NCBI GenBank assembly: GCA_900239685.1
Contig: OENT01000231.1
Coordinates: forward strand, 62,001 to 126,000
From: Rotaria macrura
Taxonomy: Eukaryota; Rotifera; Eurotatoria; Philodinida; Philodinidae
DNA: 64,000 bases
Direction: 5' to 3'
Shown here one piece after another: positions 1 through 14,332 of the stretch. Under the pieces are notes generated by a model. It had not been told where the DNA came from. It did not search any database and saw only the letters and a list, made by a program, of their open reading frames with translations. Made by a program: the position numbers and the translations under genes. Each line of letters opens with the position of its first letter. The stretch's first letter is position 1.

Positions 1-1443
1 TTCTAATGAATAATATCAAGAAAACTACTTATAAAAAAGAACGATTTCAGACACGCAACCGAAAAAATACATGTTTTTTGTAAAAGCACAAACACTCGAA
101 GCCTTATGTTCTGACTCGATGTCAAATATACTTTATGTTTTTGTGCACTGTTTCTTTAATAGCACTGTCTTATTTGTTCATCTTTGAATTCCGTATGGCA
201 TAAAGACTCGAAATGGAATTTCTACATAACACAATAAAAGTCGATACTTTACTGTCAAGTAATTCATAACTCAAACACTTAAAACCACCAATCAATTCAG
301 CATCAAACAGAATTTCATGTTACAGCTATAGTGATTCCACTATGGATAGAAATAATGTGGAAAACAACTCAACAACCATTCTTCCTCTAATACATATCGA
401 TCTCACGATCTTGCCGAACGTTTTCACCCTTACCTCAGTACATGGATGAGCCTACCGATTCATGGCACCCTCTTAGCATCCATTTTACTCACGCTTCAAT
501 GGATTCCATTCTATCCTATATAATACTTTCCTGAAAACAAATCATTTCAACGTCCATTTCTTTTTTAAGGTAAGCCATAAACATAGTGACAGACGAAAAA
601 ACGCACACTCTCATAAAAAAAGGAACCGTATTCATTCCCTGTTGAAGAGCACTTCCTGAAACTGAACTCAGACATACCCACCAAAGCGAAAACAACGTCA
701 AGGATAATCGAGCATAAACTTTCGCAAAAGTGAAGATTTACTCTCTTAATATCGAACAGTTAAATCCATTCAATCGTCACCCACAATACTTTCACATCCA
801 CAGTCATATCGACTCACCTTAGACCATGTACTAAACTATCTTTAAAAACAACAACAAGCACAAAAGCTGAGTCTAGATATCTTCTAAATCTAAACTGTAC
901 CTTAATCAGTGAAGAATTCCATAAAAAGCACAAAATCTGCACGAAGAGCTACATCATCCATACGTATTTATTTCTAATCATATTCAAACAATTTCATATA
1001 TCTATTACAATAAACGTAATTCGAACCTGGGACATTAAATAAACAAAGATGCATGAACTCACTAACAACTCTTTATTCGCTTACACAACTACTAATCAGA
1101 TGAATTACTCTGCTATTCAACACTAGTATTGAAACAATTACTGGAATAACATCGATCTTACTCCAGAAGAAACAAAAACCCTTTCTTCATGAACGGTAAT
1201 GGATTCAAGTTTCTTTCATTTACCTTCAAATGACGAGCTTCCGAATTTTTAATACAAATAACAAAAAAAAACACGGGTCTCAAGACTAAGATTGTTGGGA
1301 TAAACTTTCAAAGGATTGTTTGCATCAAACTTTTTCACTAAATATTCACTTACGGCAAAATAAATAAAACACTTTCCATTGCAATTAAACAAGACTTTTA
1401 TTTCACAAGGAGTACTAAAACAACAAAACACAGTAGTGGCATG
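1..1443. other. Intergenic, 3' side of the bHLH gene
   Basis: No convincing coding region. Short open frames on the minus strand (516-701, 1249-1431) lack recognisable domains and splice support. A minus-strand AATAAA (1397-1402 on the complement) lies about 42 bp beyond the bHLH stop and is a likely poly(A) signal for that gene. Confidence 0.5.
1397..1402 (-). promoter_or_regulatory. Poly(A) signal AATAAA of bHLH gene
   Basis: Reverse-complement AATAAA about 42 bp downstream of the bHLH stop codon. Position and sequence fit a cleavage and polyadenylation signal; this is inference from the motif alone. Confidence 0.5.
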
Positions 1444-2047
1444 TCACTTAGCCCAATCAGGGTTATAATCAGGTCCATGAAGCTTTTCGAGAAGAATATG
1501 TATATAACGAATAGCACCATCGACTGTATCCATACGCGACATTTTTTGACGCTTTCGACCTTTTTTGAAAGGAAGTACGTTTCTCAGTTCTTCATAAGCT
1601 TCATTAATGATATCCATTCGATGACGTTCACGACGATTAGCTTCTTGTCGTTGAGGACGGGATAGTATTCGACGCTTTTGTCGATTGAACAAACTCTTAT
1701 CATTTATCTGTGTTCTTGTACTGTCACGATCATGAGCTTCATCGATTGTTTGCGATATATGACTGATACTTGATCCCTAACGAAGAAATACAATATTTTG
1801 TCTCACTCAGGGTACGTTGAATCTATATTCGGATTTTTACCTTTACGACATACGGTGTATTTGACATAGGGTCAATCAAACTTGTTTCGTTTGTTCCACT
1901 TTCATAACCTGATGATGAATTTAAACTTGTTTGAAACGAAGAATTAATGATAAGACCAGTAGGATACGGCGATTGTAGATACCCGTATGAATGAAAGTCG
2001 GATTGCGTTCTTGGCATATAGCTGGGCGTCAGTGGATATGGGAACAT
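1444..2047 (-). CDS. Basic helix-loop-helix transcription factor
   Basis: Two exons, 2047-1841 and 1776-1444, joined in phase 0 across a 64-bp GT-AG intron, give a protein of about 179 residues. The C-terminal half holds a bHLH domain. Its basic region RPQRQEANRRERHRM has the AN-RER-RM pattern of animal class II factors that bind E-boxes as heterodimers with an E protein. Helix 1 runs through NEAYEELRNVLPF and helix 2 through KMSRMDTVDGAIRYI. The N-terminal half is rich in Ser, Tyr and Pro and has no domain. The start is the first ATG of exon 1, preceded by an A-rich leader. Only 16 residues follow helix 2. The loop carries an unusual basic KKGRKRQK stretch, and I could not place it confidently in the Atonal, Achaete-scute, Twist or Hand families. 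The bHLH call is secure; subfamily and target are not. Confidence 0.85.
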
Positions 2048-3769
2048 GGAAGATTTCTTTTTTTTTTCAACTAAGCGTTCACTTTGTTTTTCGAGTCATT
2101 TTATACATTCGTTACGCGAAAAAGAATTTTGTTCGATTAATGATTAATGTTCTCTTGCATAATGAATATTTCGTCATCTACTCATCAAGAAATACGTTCA
2201 TCAATTAAGAATGACGAATAAGTAATCAATTATGTAGGAAAAGAAAGCAAAAACACTGATATGGACTAATCTGACGGATGAGCGTATCAACAATACTACT
2301 GTTTATTTTTAGTTCCATACAATGAGAATTCTTTCTTAGAACTGGTGCTTGTGAGATGCAATCAAAGTTTCACATAGTTCACAGCATAACAAATAAGTCA
2401 TATATATATGGTGCATCCAGATACAGTGTCATTGTATTCATAGTGGAGAGTACGATTGTTCTTTCCTATTTTTTCTCACTATAGATTATTTAAGGCGTGT
2501 CAGATATTACTTTTTGTTGAGTCCATAAAATAATCTGATTGGTAAAATCTCCCAAAAACAGACTACCCCGTCGATTAAGCATCTAAATAATGTCAATAAA
2601 GTTGTCTCCAAGACATCATATTGTGATTGTCAACATTTTTCTGAAGTAATTTTATCTCGGTGATAATAAAGTAAGACAACTTTACTTTTTAACTACTTTT
2701 CAGACTGGGAAAATTGCTCTTTCACGACCGTAAAGTTTTCAAAATCACTATACTACTCTGACTTTGCAACAATTATATAACTGTAGTGCGTTTTTATGTT
2801 TCTTTTACCGATATTGGTATCATGGTATCTGATAAATTTCAAACCATTTGACTAGCACAGGACTCTATCTTAGTAAAATCTTCCTAGTATGGAATATTGT
2901 CTCGACTGAAAAGTCGAAACAACGGAATTTCGAGTAGGGTTTTTGCTCATAAATGAATAATATCTCATACAATATTTAGTTCGCCTTGAAATGTTCAGGA
3001 GCACGTATTGTTTATTTCCGGAAATAAAGTATGTTGAAAAAAAAGTGAACTTTCTAAGTCTTTTAGTGAATGTTGCGAATTTTTGTTTACATGCAATATG
3101 TGAGCAATGCAACACCCAGTTTCATTAACCATATCATGATGATATGGGTATCATGAAAACCATTAATGGGAGAAACTTGACATGGAAATTTTTTTTGTTC
3201 AGATTGTCACCTGTCGAATACTTTTGCATAAAAACGTTTCTTCACTTAAGCAGAGATAAAATGTAGTTCATTTTGACTATAGAGTGAGATTATGGAGACT
3301 TGAGCAACTTTACTTTTATGTTTGTCTCACGTCTGTTGAAACAGAAAATCTTCTTTCAAAGGGGAAGAATAAACGCAATGTAGTCGTATCGCTCTTGGTG
3401 TGTGAATGAGTTAGATAGAAGTGATGCTTGTTTTGATCTCTGCATTATAATTTTTTGAAACTTCATGTCTTTGTGAGAGACAGAAATTCATATCAATTGA
3501 CTATGCTTCGTGTATATTAGAGCATTGCTCAGTTTTTATCAGGATGAACCCGTATTATAAGCATTGAAATTGGTTTGAATCTTTGTCAATATGACAAAAG
3601 ATGTTTTTATTTTATTTAGTATTCAGACAAAGATATTGATTTCTAATCTAATGGTTCGCATATACAGAGAACAAAAAAAAAATTCAACATGAAGTAATAA
3701 TAATATTGATTACGTTTACTGTTCATCATACAATAACAGAAAGAACTTTTTTGTAATGGGATGAAGGGG
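2048..3769. other. Upstream region of the bHLH gene
   Basis: No supported gene. It lies 5' of the bHLH gene and 3' of the next minus-strand gene, so it should hold the bHLH promoter. A TATA-rich stretch near 2400-2410 is the only candidate core element seen; in this AT-rich DNA it carries little weight. Confidence 0.4.
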
Positions 3770-5455
3770 TCAAAGAATCCAAACAAGTAGTTGATCTATT
3801 GATGAACGTTGTCGATGACGATCGATTGAACTGCTTGTCATTTTAAGATTTTGATAATTTTGAAGTGTAGTTGAATGATGATGTGTATTTTTTTGATCAT
3901 CATTTGGCTGTTGTATTTGATTATGCCGATTTGTAGTTCGTTGATAGCTCATCGTTTGAAATGCTCGTTGTCGACAAAGTTCACAAACTATAAATGGACG
4001 CGTACGTCGTTGTTTGGCAAATAAAGGTGTAGAGCAACGTGGACTTTGCGTTAAATTTGTTGAGGATAACATTGAAGTTGACAATGTCATCGGATGAGCT
4101 GAAAAACAACAACAAATGAATACTTGAGGTTGAACAAAAAGAAATTCAATTGACAAAATGTCGGCGTCGGTCTCATTTGATATTTAACTAAATACGCAAG
4201 TCAACAAGTTATTCAAGAGGCATTCTCATCTTCGACACATGTTTTCATTTGTTTTTTGAACGATAGATATACGCGGAGTGAGAAAAGGAGTGGAAAAATT
4301 AATTTTCTGATGTTATAGACAGAAAACATGAATGTTAAGTTCAAGTAGTGTAAACGAGGGAAGGGCGGATTAGTTCATAGCAAGATCAAAGTAGAACAAG
4401 CCGACAAACTAAATACTTATACAATCGATATTATGTTTCTTGATCACATAGCCACAAGATCTTATTTTAGTAGATTAGCTATTTTTTCGGAGGATATAGT
4501 TAATAAATGAATATGATCAATGATGAAGTTCTAATGGAATAATAGTCAACAATCATGAAACATGCTTTATGATTGATTTTATACGTTTGTTTTCTTGTTA
4601 TTTCTCTAAAGTGAACAATCATTCTCTATGATAATTTTATATATTGCCACGGAAAGACGACTTTGTTTGAACTTCTCTGGATATGGTTATGTTTTTGTAA
4701 AATTTCAGTACTCGTTGTTTTTTTTTTGACTTGTCGATTGTAAAAAAAGAAAGAACAACACGACTGACTTTATACATATGTAGTAGAAACGTTTAGTGTT
4801 CAATAATGTGACTCGAGCAAAATTGATCTATGCATAACAGATAGCGGCGATTGTTCGATGCTTCTCTGTTTGGTTTGTATCCAAATAAGAAAAAGAAATC
4901 GATTTCTCTCAATCAAACACCTTAGTGTGAAATGGCTTCTCTATTGATAGTTGGTTGAAATGCTTCTAGCAGCTTTTGTTTATAAAGTAACGATTGTTGT
5001 TTATTGATCACAAGCTTTACTAGATATATTGAAAAAGAAAGGGCGAAGTGATGCTGTTCTTTTTAGCACTTACACACTCTCTCAATAAAGGATATCCTGT
5101 CGCTCTCTTTATATTTCTATTGATTTTCATTTAACATAAAACTGTGATTTTTCATCTTGACTTTAAACTCATCCCAGTTAATGTATTCAAACGAATGAAT
5201 GATTGACAATCAAAAAGAATCGTTTCATAATCAATTAGACATTTTATGAAAAACAAAATTAACCCTACCTGCTATGGTTGTTTTCTTTCTTGGTTGTAAA
5301 GGTGTTTTAGGTGTTGACGAACGTAACAGCATACCGACTTGGCATCGAGATTGCTTGACGGATGTTGACTTCAAATTTGGTTGTAAAGATAGATTATTAC
5401 GTTTCTTCGTGTTAGCTGATGATGATGAATAGAGAATTGAAGCAACCGAATTCAT
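3770..5455 (-). CDS. Unrecognised protein, two exons
   Basis: Exon 1 (5455-5269) begins with an ATG and ends at AG|gtaggg. Exon 2 (4098-3770) follows a pyrimidine-rich acceptor ending in cag. They join in phase 1 to give about 171 residues ending in a TGA stop. The protein is basic and Ser, Thr and Gln rich, with no membrane segment or signal peptide. The only structured-looking part is a short RRTRPFIVCELCRQRAFQ stretch with one CxxC pair, too little for a zinc finger. I do not recognise a family. The 1.17-kb intron is long for this window and may hide exons or an alternative promoter. Reading-frame continuity and good splice signals support a real gene; the exact model is uncertain. Confidence 0.5.
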
Positions 5456-8400
5456 TAGTTATTTGTTTTCGCTTGTTCTTGTCTAGAAAAGAATATGACC
5501 CAAACATTAAATATTTACATCCATATATATTTAGTCCTTGCTAGCATGAAAAAATCATTTCCAATTGACTAGAACAACATTTCGATTATTCATCGTGAAG
5601 ATATACAGGCGTATCATATCGAAAGAAGATTAATCGAATGGCAGCCGATATAATTATCATAGCAGAGACAGTTTTAGTTCTTCTTTTTTTTATATGTACG
5701 ACGATGTAATCAAAGTAGAAAACTGCTGTCATTATCGATGAGGCATCACATTAAAATGACGATTTATTATCAGCTAGTTGTATCGGTTACGCTTTTTTTC
5801 TTCTTTTCTTCACTGCTTCTCTTTCTGTATCTCTCTCAAGGGAAGCGTAATCAGAAGTGTTAATAACTTTTCTATTGTTGGTCTATTTGAAGTTACATAG
5901 AGCTCGTGCATCACACACACACATACACACTAGCTTACAAACACCTAATTTAATAGTCAAAATGAAGAGGTGAGCAAGCCGCATAAATTGATTACCAAAG
6001 AAAAAATAACAAAAACATGTACGTAGACATCTTAAGATGAGATGAATAACTTGCGCGTGCGACTCTCGGTAAATTAATAAAGTCCGACAAAATGAAGAAA
6101 AGGTGCTGAAGAATTAATGCTTCTATGTAGAGCTTTATAAACAGTTTAAAAAAGAATAACAGTCATTAAATTAGTGAGAAATTCTCTAGCATATAAAATT
6201 AAATCAAAGTGAATGAAAACAAACAACCTGAATTAGCAAATATCATGACAATGAATAAAACAATTAAACATCTGAAAAATTTGTTTCTAGTAATGTTGTA
6301 TTGACACAGTAACAGTTGATAAAGAGCATGTACAAATTTCATGGTAGGGAAACATGAAGAAAAAATGACTGATTTTATTATGAAACGTTAGATAATTTTT
6401 CACTTCTAGTGAGGAAGATATTCGAAGTTAAATAACTCCATTTGCACTATTCTTTACTTTCAGACGATTGAGTACTCATGAATATTTGACAAAAATTAGA
6501 AATATGTGAGATGAATAGAATAAATTATCGTTTGAATAAGATTTGAATCTCTTTCAAAAATAAAATTTGTTTCTAAAAACATATGTTTTATGATCACTGA
6601 CAACATTCTTTTTTCTTTCATTGTCAGATCTACTATTCGACTGAGTCTTGTTAAATAGAAGTTCTTCTGATTTCATCACTAGACACTCTTGGGTTTTAAT
6701 GGTAGTGACGATATCAAGAAAAGTCCAAGAGAACGCGCCATCGACTCTAATTTTCGAGATAATTTCACAGAGTAAATATACCCTTGTCTGCTAAGATTGT
6801 CTGTCATAGATTTTAAAATCTGTTTAATGACTATGATTGTGTCCTTTATTCGATGCTTCGATTCAAAACTACCGTATCGAAGAGGCTCATAAAATCTACT
6901 ATTGTCGTTTTAAACAATGTTAAAACATCTAATAAAAACAAGAGAAAAGTGGACAATTGATAGCTATAACTAATTGCATGTGAAGTTATCGAAATAAAAA
7001 ACTGATTTTCTGTATCTATCTACTCACCTGCCACCGAGAATGATTAGTATCGTTGACTGTCAAAGAGCAAGAGATGCGTTGATGTGCAAACAAATTGAAT
7101 TACCACTTGACTGACCAACGATACGATGAGCGCAAGAGGAATCGAAAACGAAGAAAAATCATTTATTGGTTGCAAGCATTAGACTTTTCTCGCCAATTGA
7201 TTGGATACTCGAAGTAAAATGAACGAAATAAGAAGGTGACATTTGTCAAGTCGAGAGACTGTTCGCGCAACATATAAACACCTTTACACTTTCCGTTATA
7301 CTCAACCTTCTTCTTTCTGTGTTTCGCGACAACACGCGACAATGAATTTTAAGTTGATGATTTTTCTCACTCAAAAAATGACAAAGTAATTTTCGTTTTT
7401 CTTCTTAGTTAACATGTATTCACGATAAACAACAAGTGAAAGGCTCGAACGTTGAATGATTAATACTTTTATTCGTCAATCAATCGGGCAGAACGATCAA
7501 CTGTCGTGGCATTCTTTTTGTTTTTTCGTTGTACATTTAGTTTTTAACTGCAGGAAAATGGTTAAAATTAGTGAACCAGATGATAAAATGTATGTATATT
7601 CTGGACAATAAACGAAAGCTGTTGCCTATCTCTCTCTCTTTTTGTCTCTCTTCTGCTCTCGGTGAGATTTGCTTTTTGGCTCGAGTCAATTGAAGTGATG
7701 GATACAATATCGTTCTTATAGTTCGATCTCATGTGGTGTTTTAGAAAAATACACATACATCAGCTCTTTTTCGACTTGTTTTTCTTGTCGGCACAATCAT
7801 TGTTTGTTTTTTTAAGGCTGGTTGAAATAAAAAAATCAGCAATTCGATTTCATTGAAGTCTCTTATGATTCGATGCGGGAGTGAATGCACGTGCACATTA
7901 GATAAATTTACCTATGGTGCATGTTTTGTTTTCTCTTCGATTTTTTATTTTTTACGATAGGATCAATCGATATTTAGTTAAGAAATATTGATGGCTAATC
8001 TATTTGGCAGGCAATTATCAATTCGACTACTTGCTCTCTTCTTTTTTATAATTATCGAGAGCCATTGCGTTTTTTTTTATTGCACATTGATTTTGATGAT
8101 TTGAAAAGCAATAGCTACGTCTTAACCGATACGTGTGAAATCTTTTGTTGTTTTATATTTTTCTCTTCTATTATCAATTTAAACAACGGTTCGCTAATAT
8201 GACATCGATTTAGGACAAAATATTATCTCAACATATAGTTTGAAATCAAATATATTTAGACCGAAACGGTGACATGCTAATATATTCTCAGTCACTCATG
8301 ATAATGTACATCATTCGCTTGTAAACGAGAAACAGATGTAAGCATTCAAGAGCAAACGAAAAAGACAGTACACATCGCAGCTATGTAGGGGTTCAATTTC

Positions 8401-8678
8401 ATATCTCATCCTGCAGTGTATGTTGACCTTTTGTTTTCGTTTTGCTTTTGTGTAATAGCCTTGAAGCATTTCATCAAAATGAAGTAGAATGAGAGCGAAT
8501 GCAACATATAGTATATATATATATACAAATTGGAATGAATTCGTTGATGACTAATGTCTGTTCATACTGTTGAGATAAAGGTTGATGATCTCAAAAGGGA
8601 TATGAAGTTTTCAGTGCTTGCAAAATAAAGTTTGATCGATTTTAATGCAAACTCGGAAAGACTTTCCATATGTATATA
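5456..8678. other. Gene-poor stretch with simple repeats
   Basis: No gene supported. Contains a CA microsatellite (5912-5930) and CT-rich runs (around 7631-7660) that create a spurious Arg/Glu-rich open frame on the other strand. The part next to 5456 should contain the promoter of the preceding minus-strand gene. Confidence 0.4.
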
Positions 8679-9275
8679 TCGTGTCGAAGTTAGGGTTTTC
8701 GTCGAAGTTAAAACCTTGACAAAAATGTTGTCGCAGTTGAAGTTCGATAAATTTTTTCGTCGGAGTTAACTTCGACAAACGTTGTCGTTGAAGTTGTTTT
8801 TACTAGAGGTGGTATTTACTTCTCTGTGTCTGTGAGATCTAGCTGATTCATGAATGATCACAAAGAAGGTTCTAATACTCATTTATAATCTCATCGACAA
8901 TCTCGAACGTGCACGCCATGTCTATATACGGTCGACTTCAACAATCGAACCAAATCATGGCTCATCAATATCATCTCCTTCTGTGAAGAGTAAAGATGAC
9001 AATATCGAAAGGAAAACTCAGTTCAACAAGGAATTTTGAAATGCGATTGTGAAGGGGATTGTAAATGGAGTCGATACAAATGCAAACAAGCTAAAATGTT
9101 ATGTAACTCCCGATGTCATCATTCAGCAGTATGTGCAAATAAATAATTTTTGTGTCCAACTGTATGCATCTGTTTTACTTAAAACCAACTTCGACGAAAA
9201 AATTTGTCGAACTTCAGCTTCGACAACATTTTTGTCGAGGTTGTAACTTCGACGAACACCCTAACTTCGACACGA
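8679..9275. mobile_element. 597-bp inverted-repeat DNA element with decayed coding tail
   Basis: The two ends are inverted copies of about 100 bp. Both begin TCGTGTCGAAGTTAGGG reading inward and share the GTCGAAGTT sub-repeat several times. The left arm carries an extra copy of roughly 30 bp. Flanks are TATATA-like on both sides, so a target-site duplication cannot be separated from simple sequence. The interior carries a plus-strand frame (9000-9146) with the ordered Cys pattern CxCx3Cx6Cx6Cx3CHx4C before a stop, and an earlier open part in another frame (8854-9039). I read this as the C-terminal remnant of a transposon protein inside a non-autonomous deletion derivative. The superfamily is not assignable by eye. 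Confidence 0.75.
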
Positions 9276-12200
9276 CTATATATATTCAAGTTTATAAACA
9301 TTAGCTATGATATTATGAAGAGGAAGCTAATAGTATTACCTAACGAAATATACAATACCACTTTACTATTTAGTTGTCAATAGAATCTAGTTTAAACTCA
9401 TAGTTTTCACAATGAAGAATGGCTCTCAAAACGGTCCTCACATCTGATGTTGAATAAGATTGCTCTTCTAACACAATGATTGATTTAACAGAGCTAGTAA
9501 AATATTTACGGTACAAAAAGAAATGCAATAAAATCTTGCACAATAAAAGAATCCTTTGAAGACTGCACGATTGTTAGGTGCTTTACATACTTCTCCTCTT
9601 CAGACTTATAGTATAAGTTAATAAAACATTATCTTTTCTGACAATAAATAAAAACGACTATAACTGATTAGCAGCATAAAGATCGAAAATTTTATTCGGT
9701 CCTAGTTGTTAAGATACCTTACAAGTTTTCATTATGTGTTCTTTTTAACAAAATGAAAATGTAAATAATACGTTAATTCATGATATCTTTATTCAGAATT
9801 TCTCTTTTCGTATAGTTAAATGATTATAGAATATTACATATATATTGAAAATAGCAATTTAAACATCAACTTGAAATTATTTTCTATGATTCGTCAAGAT
9901 AGACCGTAAAAATGTATCATTCAAAGTTCAAACATGGCAATTTTTTTCGCTATGAATACTGTTAACTCGAAGAACAATACACCTGACGAGAAATATTAGT
10001 TACTTTTTCGGAACAAGTTTATGTTCTGTTTTTTAAAGTTGTCGTTCGTTTCATCGATCACATCTGTCTCCATACAGTTTATAGTAATTATCAACAGAAC
10101 AATCATGATAGAATAATTTCAGTTTCATTTTCAATAGTCCTTCGGAACTCTTCCGAGTTTAATTATACTAAGCAAACGAATGATGTTGAATAATAGGATC
10201 ATTACAAAACATACTTGCACGTTATGTAGACTTAAGAGAAACGATTTTACTTCAATGAACGAGCTTTTTTTTTTCATATCTGAAATCTGACATGTAAGAA
10301 ATTCTTTTCGTCTATGTTCTGTTGACGACAGAGATGAAATTTAAAATGTAAGTCATCTCAAGATTATCATGTCAAAGCGTTATCTAATACAATAACATAA
10401 CTCAGAGAAGTAAGAAAAAACTTGATCATCGATGAAATTTTTCAATGAAAACCAATATCCATGCGACTATTATTTGTAAGTTCCAAACATGTGCTCCATT
10501 TTCTTTTAGTATATTGAGTAAAATTAGAGTCTGTCTAGTCGATAACCGAGGTCTCAATGAGCTGGGCCGGGCTTTGTTGAAAAACCTATGCATGGGCTAA
10601 CCAACGTTAGCCAGACTCAGTTCATGCTTTTCCTTAAAAAATCGGCCAGGTTCATGGATGCTCAAGGCTATTTGTGTTATCGAAGTATATGTTTAATGTT
10701 TACATTAACTTACCATGGTAACAGAAGTCATTTCTATTATCATTTATTAGTCCTATTTCATCAATTAACACATGAAAGTTGAATGGGACTCGGAAACAAT
10801 AGTTTGATAATCCATATTGAAAATGTAGCAACACTGAATATTCAAAACTGAATAGTTTTTTGACGCTTAGTTAGTATGATAGGCCATTGACTAAAAAACA
10901 GAACGCTGTTAACTCGCTTCTAAGTGAGCAAACTGAATATTTATAATTAAAACATTTTTCTTTACATCAACAGTTTTTTTTCTGGTCATTTCTTTTCTCA
11001 TAGACATAATCAACTATTTTTTATGTTGCGATTCCTATTGATGGACATGATATGAAAACATATTATGTAATTAGATTTGAAATTTCTACGTGATGTACTA
11101 GCATGATATGACATCCAAAAAGTATTCCCTGAACAGATTAGAAAAGAAGCAGAAAAAGCAATGCCAAACGTCTTCCCCATAAGTAGGCTTGAGGATCCTT
11201 AAGAATGTACTCATATTTTCAGACAAGATAAATACTTGCTTATCGAAGATAAGGTACTTTGAAAAACAAAGTTGACATCAACAAATGTCAATGGTTTTTT
11301 TCGCAATTCATATTTGAACAAGATAGAGTCTATTTTGTTGAAAATTTCAATCCATCATACAGATCATTGGCCTATTCATAGCTAAACTTTTAGATCAAAT
11401 TTTCTTTCTTTATTAGGTCGAATATCACGTGAGTGATGCGTTTCATAAGTCTAAAAGAAGACCATGACCATTCTTTAAGATATAGGATGAAAAAGCAGGT
11501 GGTTCATAATCTATATTTTTGTGATAAGATTTCGAAGTTCTCGAAAAATGCGCTCTGGTTTTTAAGGGCTAAAGTAAGATCAGTTGCATGATATGAATAG
11601 GGCCAAACAACACATTTAAAAACTTCCTTAACGCTCCTCATTCTCACAAATCGATCTCAGCTCAGATTTATTTAAATCATCTGACAATGTCAGGATACGT
11701 TTGAACTATAGTAGTAAGCCTAAGGTAAAATTGTCAAATCAATGACATGAAATTTAACAGAAATGATATTTATAGAATTAAAATCAAATATAAAATTTGT
11801 GGGAAACCGAATACATCTGTTCGGATTCATTTTCTGTATTTAGTAATTCTTTTTAAAAGACTATATCAGGATGTAGTGTTGACCAGAGACATTGTTTTTT
11901 AAATCTTACTTTTCAACAAGTGAAGAAAAGAGAACACACGTTCAATGACCTAAAGAACTCTCTAAAATCAAAGCTTCATTTTCAACAGACTTTGGTAGGC
12001 ACGGCAGCTTAACATGATTTTTCAACTGAAAATTGAAATAAAATTTTTAGAATTAAAATCAATAGAATACTCTTGCTTGTCCTATCTTGAAAACAAAAAA
12101 GTCTCGACACAAAAATAGCAGAATTTTCCGGAGGAAATATATCATCAAATAAAAAATCATAACATTTATACAAGACGAATTAGACTGGTATCTTTGTATC

Positions 12201-14324
12201 TGTTTTTTCTAATATCGGAATATCTCATCGACTTGCTTTTTTTCAATGGGAGAAATTTAAACAAGTTGATCAAAGCTATTTATTATGAATAACTGATCAT
12301 ATTTTATGAAATAAAAGAATAGTGAATGATAATAAATAGTTTCTGTAAGGATGATGACCGGGTTTTGAACAAAGTCCAAGAAGTCTTTGAAAAAGAATAT
12401 CACAGCTTTGTCTTAATCAAGGAATTATGTGTGGATTTCAGAAGTTCAGTATAGGTGAGTATCAACTGAAGATAATAATTTCATAGAAGTATGAGAGATG
12501 AGCGAATATACGACATACATGAATCCTTACAAAATGGAAGTATTATGTTCGACTTGTTTAAATTCATGATTGGAATACAATTATTTTCTTAGCATGCGTA
12601 AACATTCCGAAGTTAAGGCATATGAAATGTTACTAATGTTGCTGATAAGTCAAAGTCTCTCAATATGAAGTTGAGTTGGTGGATGAATGAATGATTCTCT
12701 TACTGATACAGTGTGAGAAATTTCTAATCATTTTCATGAGATAAACTTGTTCTACATTGAATAACATTTCATCACTGATGTTACAAGTTATTGTGATAAA
12801 ATACAAATATTCAAAAACGAAAACAAACGATCAAGTCGAAGTGTTTCATACGGTCGCATGTACGATATCAAGTAACATAGACCAATTAGAAAAGAGAGAC
12901 GAGCATATCTTTTCGTCTGCTCCATTTAGTTTGCTACGGGAACAGAAATCTTCCAGAGAGAAATCCTAGATCAGTATTTAACCTCACTTTTGCTACATTA
13001 CGTTGCGATCGAAGACACTCTTGATAGAACAACAATATTCGTTTTGTAGACTGACAGATATTAATGTTGTTAACATTAATCATGCTAGCAAAAATTTGAT
13101 ATACTTCTGTATTTTCTTGACTCATATTGATTTCGATATTGAATCAACGACGTTCAAATCGTTGTGGATTGTTCATCATGTATACTATAGTAATTATTGA
13201 TTTGAATTATTTCGTGTGAACATCTACTCAAGCAATTTAAATTTTTAGTTCTTTGTGTATGAGGCTGTTATGAAAATGGGAGCTTTTGTTTTGTTTTAAA
13301 TATTCTCAATTTCATAAAATACCAATAGGAAGCATTAATTCAAATGAATTTCAATTTATGATCACAAGAACAAGAAAAGATACATAGTGCCGCTGATCAT
13401 TGGAGTTAAGTTGAATAGTGTTTGTTCAAAGTGTTTTGAATTGTTACATTTTTTGATAGATAGAGAAATTTTAAACTATACTAAATTCCATTTGAATTAA
13501 GATTATTTCATGTTACAACTACATAAATACAAAATTATGTACGAGTGTCTTCTCATTTCTAAATACACATATGATCTCGTGTCGTCAAAAGCATTGATAT
13601 AATTTGTTGACGTTATTCTAGATAGTTTACATATTGCATGAAACTTACTAATGAGGACACAATGTTCATCCGTGTGAAAGACTTTTTTATATAATCTTAT
13701 TTTCCATTCATTAGACGCACAGCATTCCTCGTATGATGATCCAACATATACACATATTGTAACACGATATCATGTGTTAATCTTCGAACGTACTTCATTC
13801 ATCATTGATATATCCATATCGATCTTGATGTTATTGTGCGAATAAAACATTGTATCTACAGTAGTTCTATAGAATTACGTAGATTACAGTATTCGAACTT
13901 GAAATGAATGATTTTAAAAGCAGAACATCAAGTACGCGAGTTATATCATATTGAGTGAAATCGTTTTAAATCAAGAAAGATAAATCACACACTGCCATGT
14001 ATTACAAGAAACAAGAAGGTAGACAACATTTGAGATTAAAATTCTAAAGTAACATTGAGTCTTCTGAAAGTGTTTTTGGATCTATCAGGAGTTGCCTACT
14101 GATTACTTTCTTCTTGAGTTATCAAAATTTAACTGAATATCTATATTAATATTGATTATAGTATTGAATATTCCGATGCCGATCTGGAAACTTTTATCAT
14201 GAGTCCGTCCTATGATTTTTATCATACATTGAGATTCGATGTAGGATGCAGAATATTGTCTTTTCGTCAATATAAATGTTATAGAAAATAGTTTTCAATT
14301 TTAAACATTTATGTATTTTATTTG
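9276..14324. other. 5-kb stretch without recognisable genes
   Basis: AT-rich, with only short open frames that carry no domain. One GC-rich patch at about 10556-10670 contains CTGGGCCGGGCTTTG, related to patches near 15.3 and 16.3 kb. Nothing else is supported. Confidence 0.4.
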
Positions 14325-14332
14325 AATGTGTC

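Noticed and set aside
1018..1050. GGTTCGAATT on the minus strand resembling a tRNA B box
   Set aside because: The consensus GGTTCGANNCC is incomplete and no matching acceptor or anticodon arms can be drawn.
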